DNA of 64,000 bases from Leucobacter sp. UCMA 4100 (GTDB lineage Bacteria > Actinomycetota > Actinomycetes > Actinomycetales > Microbacteriaceae): NCBI RefSeq assembly GCF_027853335.1, contig NZ_JAFEUS010000002.1:620001-684000 (forward strand), read 5' to 3'. Every line of letters begins with the position of its first letter. The stretch's first letter is position 1. Both the position numbers and the translations under genes were made by a program. The notes below the pieces were generated by a model. That model was given only the letters and a program-made list of their open reading frames with translations, did no database searches and had not been told where the DNA came from. Shown one piece after another: positions 59,229 through 64,000 of the stretch.

Positions 59229-59960
59229 GTGGCAGAGCTCATTAATGCACCCGAGATGTATCTCAAGGCTGTTCTTGAGCTTGAAGAAATTGGTGTCGGA
59301 GCGCTCCGCACGCAACTCGGCAAGCGCCTTGATCAGGCCCCCTCGACCGTGTCACAAACCGTCACCAAGATGCTGCGTGATGGCCTCTTCGTCGCGGTAC
59401 CGGGCGACCGACAAATATACCTCAGCGGCGATGGCCGCCGCGAAGCGCTCGGCATCATGCGCAAGCACCGCCTGGCCGAGTGTTTCCTTGAACAGGTCGT
59501 CGGTCTCGAGTGGCCCTTTTTACACCAGGAAGCTTGCCTCTTAGAGCACGCGATGAGCGACCGAGTAGCTCACCTCATGGCCGAGCAGCTCGGAAACCCC
59601 GAGTTCTCGCCCTACGGCAACCGCATTCCAACGAGGGAAGAGATCGATCGCGGCTTCTCGCGCTCCCCCGGCACCCGCGGGCTGCTCAACGCCCTGCGCT
59701 TCACCTTCGAAACCTCACCGCAGTCGGTTGCCGTGCTGCGATACATTGGTGAGGCTGTGCAGCTCGACACCAGGCTACTCACCACGATGGAACGCTCAGG
59801 CCTCAAGCCCGGCGCTACGATGTTCATCAAGCGACACGGCCCCGCGGTGCGCCTGTGCGCGGCTGGGTTTCACCGCACGGTCGAGTTCGACCATGAGCTC
59901 GCCGCGAGCCTCTTCGTCGAGGCGTCAGACTACGAATACACGTCTGGCCCGGAAGCCTAA
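59229..59960 (+). CDS. DtxR/IdeR family iron-dependent repressor
   Basis: Metal-dependent transcription repressor, 243 residues: N-terminal winged helix (LDQAPSTVSQTVTKMLRDGL), dimerisation/metal domain with MRKHRLAE, FLHQEACLLEHAMSD (the Cys, Glu and His ligands of DtxR are all present, with Met10 in PEMYLK), and an SH3-like FeoA domain. With Fe2+ it would bind the box upstream of hmuT. GTG 59229 has AAGG upstream and a TAGAAT box at 59189-59194. It follows the sortase gene in the same direction but with its own promoter. Confidence 0.92.
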   Translation: MAELINAPEMYLKAVLELEEIGVGALRTQLGKRLDQAPSTVSQTVTKMLRDGLFVAVPGDRQIYLSGDGRREALGIMRKHRLAECFLEQVVGLEWPFLHQEACLLEHAMSDRVAHLMAEQLGNPEFSPYGNRIPTREEIDRGFSRSPGTRGLLNALRFTFETSPQSVAVLRYIGEAVQLDTRLLTTMERSGLKPGATMFIKRHGPAVRLCAAGFHRTVEFDHELAASLFVEASDYEYTSGPEA

Positions 59961-59999
59961 GCTGCCGAGCCAGAACGTCAAGGTTGAACGAGTCGCGCG

Positions 60000-60743
60000 T
60001 TAGTGCTTGCCCTGCGCGGCAACCGCTGCAGCTCCCGCGGCCGCGGCCTCTGGGTCGAGGTACCGGCCCTCGCCCACGGGTGTGAAGTTCCCGTCGAGCT
60101 CGTACACGAGGGGCATGCCCGTCGGGATATTCAGCGAAGCAATGTCTTCATCGCTGATGCCCTCGAGGTGCTTCACGAGCGCGCGCAACGAGTTGCCGTG
60201 AGCGGTCACGAGCACCACCTTGTTGTCACGCAGGTCGGGAATGATCGAGTCTTCCCAGTAAGGGACGAGGCGCGCAATTACGTCTTTCAGGCACTCGGTC
60301 TGCGGGCGCTCACCGTCGATACCCTCGTAACGGGCGTCGTTCGCCTGTGACCACTCGCTCGCGTCGTCGAGCGCTGGTGGCGGCGTATCGAACGAACGAC
60401 GCCACTGCATGAACTGCTCTTCGCCATACTTCTCGAGGGTCTCAGCCTTATCAAGCCCCTGCAGCGCACCGTAGTGACGCTCGTTGAGGCGCCAGCTGCG
60501 ACGAACCGGAACCCACAGGCGATCAGCGGTGTCGAGCGCGATGTTCGAGGTCTGAATCGCACGCGAGAGTACCGAGGTATGCAGCACGTCGGGCAGCAGG
60601 CCAGACTCGCGCAGCAGCTCGCCCGCGCGTGCGGCCTCGCCCTTGCCCTGCTCGGTGAGTCGCACATCGACCCAGCCGGTGAAGAGGTTCTTTTGGTTCC
60701 ATTCGCTCTGCCCGTGGCGCAGCAGTATGAGGGTGTAGGTCAT
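60000..60743 (-). CDS. gpmA: 2,3-bisphosphoglycerate-dependent phosphoglycerate mutase
   Basis: Glycolytic 3-PG/2-PG interconversion. 247 residues with catalytic [22 protein letters not shown] and the second His in [17 protein letters not shown] 60743 has a TAGACT box 6 nt upstream; the gap is GGGGGC, so it could also act as a weak Shine-Dalgarno. Monocistronic. Confidence 0.96.
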   Translation of the reverse strand: MTYTLILLRHGQSEWNQKNLFTGWVDVRLTEQGKGEAARAGELLRESGLLPDVLHTSVLSRAIQTSNIALDTADRLWVPVRRSWRLNERHYGALQGLDKAETLEKYGEEQFMQWRRSFDTPPPALDDASEWSQANDARYEGIDGERPQTECLKDVIARLVPYWEDSIIPDLRDNKVVLVTAHGNSLRALVKHLEGISDEDIASLNIPTGMPLVYELDGNFTPVGEGRYLDPEAAAAGAAAVAAQGKH

Positions 60744-60801
60744 GCCCCCAGTCTAGCGAAGAACCACGCGTTCGGCGGGGTTCGGCCGTGGTACTCGACG
60801 G

Positions 60802-61908
60802 CTAGAGGCGGCGCAGCTTCGGGATATCGCGGGTCGCGCCCGCGTCACCCGGGACGATGAGCTCTTGCGTGCAGACGGCGGTGCCGCCTGAGGGCAGCGG
60901 AACCTCGAGCGTTGCGTCGGCGGGGGTCGAGCGCTTCAGAAGCGCGAGGGCAATGACTCCCCAATCGTGGTGCACGGCAGAACGACTCACGCGCCCAACG
61001 GGTCGTTCCTGCCCCGCGACGGTGAGCAACGCGCCAGGTTCTGGGGTTTCGCCGTCGCTGCCATCGATGTGCAGCATCACGACGCGGCGCGGTGGGTGGC
61101 CGAGGTTGTGCACCTTGGCGACGGTTTCTTGGCCGCGGTAGCAGCCCTTGTTGAGGTGCACCGCGGTGCGCAGCCAATCAAGTTCGTGCGGAATCGACCG
61201 GTCGTCGGTGTCGGCAACACCAACCCGCCAGGCGGCGATCTCAAGCGCCGAGAGGGCGTCGAGCCCGGCGAGGCGCACCGCTCCCGATGCGGCCGCTGCG
61301 GCGATGGCCGTGAGCTGTTCGCGGGCAACGAGGGCGATCTCGAAGTTCCAGTCAATGTCGCGCTGGGCAGCGTACTGGTGGCCGCCGCGCTGCACCTCAG
61401 CCCAGGGGTCACGCCAGGTGATGAGTGGAGTTGTGGTGCGCGTGACGAACTCACGGGCGAGCCCAGTGCTGTCAGCCGAACCCGCCGGCACGAAGGTCGC
61501 GACCTGAGCATATTCGGTAGAGACGTCGGCAACCTCGACGCGCAGGGCGAAGCGCATGCGCGTGAGAAAAGCGACGGTATCGTCGGCACGGCCCTCGTCG
61601 AGCAACAGCCAGGTGGTCTCGCCGTCATCAACGACGCGCAAATATTGTTCGACGCGGCCCTGCGCCGTGAGCAAGAGAGACTCGGTGCTCTCACCGGGCG
61701 GCAGACCGCGCAGCAGCTGACTCGTCATCGAGTCGAGCCAGTTCAACCGGTCGGGGCCGGTGACCGTGACGACCCCGCGATGCGAAAGGTCGACGAGAGC
61801 GGCGCCCTCTTCAAGAAGGCGTGCTTCAGCGATGGGTTGCCCATAGTGCCGGGCAACGCCCATCTCGCCCTCGCAAACCGCACCGGGCAGTTCGCCGAGG
61901 GCGCTCAT
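60802..61908 (-). CDS. ygfZ: Folate-binding YgfZ/GcvT-like protein
   Basis: Tetrahydrofolate-dependent factor for Fe-S cluster assembly or repair. 368 residues with the GcvT-like fold and the family signature KGCYRGQETVAKV (about 265-277), whose Cys is conserved. ATG 61908 is preferred to the GTG one codon upstream; either lies 8-11 nt after the stop of the small membrane protein, so they share a transcript. Confidence 0.93.
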   Translation of the reverse strand: MSALGELPGAVCEGEMGVARHYGQPIAEARLLEEGAALVDLSHRGVVTVTGPDRLNWLDSMTSQLLRGLPPGESTESLLLTAQGRVEQYLRVVDDGETTWLLLDEGRADDTVAFLTRMRFALRVEVADVSTEYAQVATFVPAGSADSTGLAREFVTRTTTPLITWRDPWAEVQRGGHQYAAQRDIDWNFEIALVAREQLTAIAAAAASGAVRLAGLDALSALEIAAWRVGVADTDDRSIPHELDWLRTAVHLNKGCYRGQETVAKVHNLGHPPRRVVMLHIDGSDGETPEPGALLTVAGQERPVGRVSRSAVHHDWGVIALALLKRSTPADATLEVPLPSGGTAVCTQELIVPGDAGATRDIPKLRRL

Positions 61909-61916
61909 CACAGTGA

Positions 61917-62033
61917 CTACTTCTGGCCCTTAAAGAGCTTGTAAATCACGGTGCCCGATACCCAGGCAATCGTGACTGAGGCAAGACCAAGGAGGCCGAG
62001 GAAGAAGAGTTCAAGCGCAAACAATGAATCCAT
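61917..62033 (-). CDS. 38-residue membrane microprotein
   Basis: A short frame begins MDSLFALELFF, continues LGLLGLASVTIAWVSG and ends YKLFKGQK: one membrane helix and a basic cytoplasmic end. The ATG at 62033 has a TAGACT box 7 nt upstream (62041-62046). It fits exactly between ygfZ and the next small membrane gene without overlap, and codon use follows the region. Function unknown. Confidence 0.72.
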   Translation of the reverse strand: MDSLFALELFFLGLLGLASVTIAWVSGTVIYKLFKGQK

Positions 62034-62049
62034 AACACCCAGTCTACCG

Positions 62050-62346
62050 CTACTCGACGAGGAATGCGACGAGCTCGACCAGGGCGATCAAGATTGATCC
62101 GCCGACAATGCTGTATGACAGGCGTGAGATGAAGCCATCGCGCTGGGCCGTGCCGAGTTGCAGCATGAAGGCACACAAAATCGTTCCACCGATCGCGAGG
62201 GTGAGCCATTCGAAGCGCTGACCCGCTGGGGCCCAGACGACAACGGCGACCGCGCTAAGTGTGGCCCAGAGCCACGCGATGATCGTTCGCGCGATATGGC
62301 GGTCGGTCTCAGAGACCGCCTGCGCGGGCACACTGGTTTCAGTCAT
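62050..62346 (-). CDS. Small three-helix membrane protein
   Basis: 98 residues from ATG 62346 (AGAGGT upstream), with three hydrophobic segments (about 20-42, 48-65 and 76-97). I recognise no family. The frame continues upstream to 62538, but that part lies across the mshD start and is not credible. Divergent from mshD, and upstream of the 38-residue microprotein. Confidence 0.75.
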   Translation of the reverse strand: MTETSVPAQAVSETDRHIARTIIAWLWATLSAVAVVVWAPAGQRFEWLTLAIGGTILCAFMLQLGTAQRDGFISRLSYSIVGGSILIALVELVAFLVE

Positions 62347-62379
62347 ACCTCTAACAGTAGCCGAGCAGGGCTCGGTCAG

Positions 62380-62385
62380 TAGACT
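62380..62385 (+). promoter_or_regulatory. -10 box (TAGACT) of likely leaderless mshD
   Basis: TAGACT ends 7 nt before ATG 62393; no Shine-Dalgarno precedes the start. Confidence 0.5.
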
Positions 62386-62392
62386 GACAATT

Positions 62393-63244
62393 ATGAACGA
62401 GGCGATGAAAGAGCTGCTTCGCGTTGCCGAAGCCCACGACGGTTTTCCTGCCATCTCTGACCAGGCACAGCGTGAAGCTGCGTCTGGAGCCCGCGAGATC
62501 GTCACCCGCGAGGTGGGTGACCTCACTGCGGTCGGCATCGTTGGCTCAGACGAGGTTGATCTCGTCGTTCACCCAGATGCTCGCGGGAGGGGGCTCGGCT
62601 CTGCCCTGCTCGACGAACTACTCGGCCACGCCGAGGGCCAGGCGGTGCTCGCCTGGGCGCACGGCGAAAACCCGGCGGCGAGCCACATGCTTGCCTCGCG
62701 CGGCTTCTCGCCCGTTCGCACGCTGCTGCGCCTCGAGCTTCCGGGCGAAAAACTCGCCGAGGTGAGTGTGAGGCCGCTGGCCGACGGGCTCACACTCGAG
62801 ACCTACGACTCAGCAAATACTCGGCACGGAAGCGACCTCATCGGGGTCAACGCGCGCGCGTTCGCGTCGCACCCCGAGCAGGGGCAGCTCACGCTCGCCG
62901 AGTTCGAGCAGACCACGTGCGAAGCGTGGTTTGACCCGAAAGACCTCTTTCTCGTGTACGAGGGCGAGACCTTACTCGCATTCTCGTGGATCAAAACCAC
63001 CCGTTCAGTTTCGGGCGCGGTCGAGACCGAGCTCTATGTCATCGGCGTCGACCCCGAGGCCGCGGGCCGTGGGCTCGGCACGACGCTGCTCGGCATCACG
63101 ATGGCACGCATGGCAGAGCACCGGCCCGAGCGCGTGACGCTCTATGTGGAGGGCGACAACGAACCGGCGTTGGCACTGTACCGTCATGCACTGTTCACCA
63201 CAGCGTTACGCAGCACACAATGGCTTCGCGCACGCCCTGAATAG
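62393..63244 (+). CDS. mshD: Mycothiol acetyltransferase
   Basis: Last step of mycothiol synthesis: acetylates the Cys-GlcN-inositol precursor. 283 residues with two GNAT domains. The acetyl-CoA loops are HPDARGRGLGSALL (about 65) in the first and DPEAAGRGLGTTLL (about 220) in the second; VTLYVEGDNEPALALYRHA is the typical MshD C-terminus. Mycothiol is restricted to actinobacteria, which supports the host assignment. Confidence 0.92.
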   Translation: MNEAMKELLRVAEAHDGFPAISDQAQREAASGAREIVTREVGDLTAVGIVGSDEVDLVVHPDARGRGLGSALLDELLGHAEGQAVLAWAHGENPAASHMLASRGFSPVRTLLRLELPGEKLAEVSVRPLADGLTLETYDSANTRHGSDLIGVNARAFASHPEQGQLTLAEFEQTTCEAWFDPKDLFLVYEGETLLAFSWIKTTRSVSGAVETELYVIGVDPEAAGRGLGTTLLGITMARMAEHRPERVTLYVEGDNEPALALYRHALFTTALRSTQWLRARPE

Positions 63245-63247
63245 AAT
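63242..63247 (+). promoter_or_regulatory. -10 box (TAGAAT) of likely leaderless ppk1
   Basis: TAGAAT, overlapping the mshD stop codon, ends 6 nt before ATG 63254. Confidence 0.55.
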
Positions 63248-63253
63248 GGGGTC

Positions 63254-64000
63254 ATGACGAACGACGCCACCGCAGCCACCGACCTTCCTGAAACTGGAGT
63301 CATCGAGGTTGTCGACGCAGCCTCGCTGCCGCTCGAGAGGTACATTGACCGCGAGCTCAGTTGGCTTGCCTTCAACCAGCGCGTGCTTGAGCTTGCCGAA
63401 GACCCCGCCGTGCCGTTGCTTGAGAGGGCGCAGTTTCTCGCGATCTTTGCTTCGAACCTCGACGAGTTTTTCATGGTTCGAGTGGCCGGCCTCAAGCGTC
63501 GCATCGTCACGGGACTCGCGGTGCCAACGAACACGGGCCGCGCGCCAGGCGAACTCCTCGCCGAGATCATGGAGCGCGCCCGCGAGCTGCAGGAGCGGCA
63601 CACGGCCTGCTACCTCTCAGAGGTGAAGCCCGGGCTCGCGAACGCCGGCATCAGACTCGCCTCGTGGGCCGACCTCGACGACGCCGACAGGGCCGTCTTG
63701 ACCGACTACTACGAGCAGCGCATCTACCCCGTGCTCATGCCGCTCGCCGTCGACACTGCTCACCCCTTCCCCTACATCTCCGGCCGCGCCCTCAACATGT
63801 CGATTCGGGTGCGCAACCCGAAGACCGACAAGATCGAGTTCGCCCGCCTCAAGGTGCCGCAAATGATTCCTCGGTACGTGCGGGTCGACCGTCGCGAGAC
63901 GAGCGACGACATTCGGTACATCGCGCTCGAAGACCTCATTGACGAGCAGCTCGGCGGGCTCTTCCCCGGCATGGAGGTCGTTGACACGCACGTGTTTCGC
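63254..64000 (+). CDS. ppk1: Polyphosphate kinase 1, N-terminal part, cut by window edge
   Basis: Makes polyphosphate from ATP. 249 residues are visible: the N-terminal domain (YIDRELSWLAFNQRVLELA, FLAIFASNLDEFFMVRVAGL) and the head domain (PVLMPLAVDTAHPFPYISGRAL). These are strongly diagnostic of PPK1. The catalytic His and C-terminal domains lie beyond base 64000. ATG 63254 has a TAGAAT box 6 nt before and no real Shine-Dalgarno. Confidence 0.95.
   Translation, partial: MTNDATAATDLPETGVIEVVDAASLPLERYIDRELSWLAFNQRVLELAEDPAVPLLERAQFLAIFASNLDEFFMVRVAGLKRRIVTGLAVPTNTGRAPGELLAEIMERARELQERHTACYLSEVKPGLANAGIRLASWADLDDADRAVLTDYYEQRIYPVLMPLAVDTAHPFPYISGRALNMSIRVRNPKTDKIEFARLKVPQMIPRYVRVDRRETSDDIRYIALEDLIDEQLGGLFPGMEVVDTHVFR

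Noticed and set aside
40487-60000. Heme locus as a genomic island
   Set aside because: No integrase, insertion sequence, tRNA or flanking repeat is seen, and base composition does not differ visibly from the flanks.

Overview
The window looks like chromosome from a high-GC actinobacterium of the Microbacteriaceae type, with Leucobacter or a close relative as the best guess (inference). The evidence is GC-rich wobble positions, mycothiol synthesis (mshD), CarD, a DUF3073 gene beside purM, a PdtaS-type histidine kinase, DtxR, LAXTG-like cell-wall sorting signals and many apparent leaderless GTG/ATG starts. I see no tRNA, rRNA, CRISPR array, insertion sequence or phage gene.

Layout. 1-9.4 kb: a secreted metallophosphoesterase (cut by the window edge), a VIT/CCC1 family protein, an alkyltransferase-like protein coupled to an orphan LysR effector domain, a zinc metallopeptidase, an acyl-CoA oxidase-type flavoenzyme and a DEAD-box helicase with a very long Arg/Asp/Gly repeat tail. 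9.6-15.4 kb: an HAE1-type RND permease, DUF445, a membrane-anchored extracellular protein and DUF3073. 15.6-30.8 kb: the purine genes purM, purF and purD. Between purM and purF lies a roughly 9.5-kb catabolic cluster: TRAP transporter, two SDRs, E1 alpha/beta of a 2-oxoacid dehydrogenase, a free-standing lipoyl domain, a double PPC (DUF296) protein and an AEC transporter. 30.9-40.4 kb: housekeeping genes (acidic SRPBCC protein, proS, YczE-type protein, histidine kinase, Rv3235-like, rlmB, cysS, carD, lipoprotein). 40.5-60 kb: a heme and iron locus. 60-64 kb: gpmA, ygfZ, two small membrane proteins, mshD and the 5' part of ppk1.

The heme locus is the richest part. hmuTUV (lipoprotein, permease, ATPase) lead a tightly overlapping operon of surface proteins. 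Some carry HtaA domains. Four share a second module ending in a two-Cys and GAHG signature. A strong hairpin then precedes heme oxygenase, a lipoprotein, another HtaA protein and a wall-cleaving transglycosylase. Divergently transcribed are a 1235-residue subtilisin-like protease, a sortase-like protein and a DtxR/IdeR regulator. DtxR-box-like sequence lies in the shared promoter. Together this reads as a surface system that captures heme, moves it through the wall, imports it and opens it for iron under iron control. A role for the protease in releasing heme is inference.

The main oddities are: (1) PurF has Thr where the catalytic N-terminal Cys should be, and it is inverted relative to the usual SCP-purF-purM-DUF3073 order; (2) an E1/lipoyl/PPC/TRAP cluster without E2 or E3, with the same 11-bp palindrome upstream of two of its transcripts; (3) a repeated Cys/GAHG module in heme-locus surface proteins, one of which has lost its sorting motif; (4) eleven genes whose start codon lies 6-7 nt after a TANNNT box.
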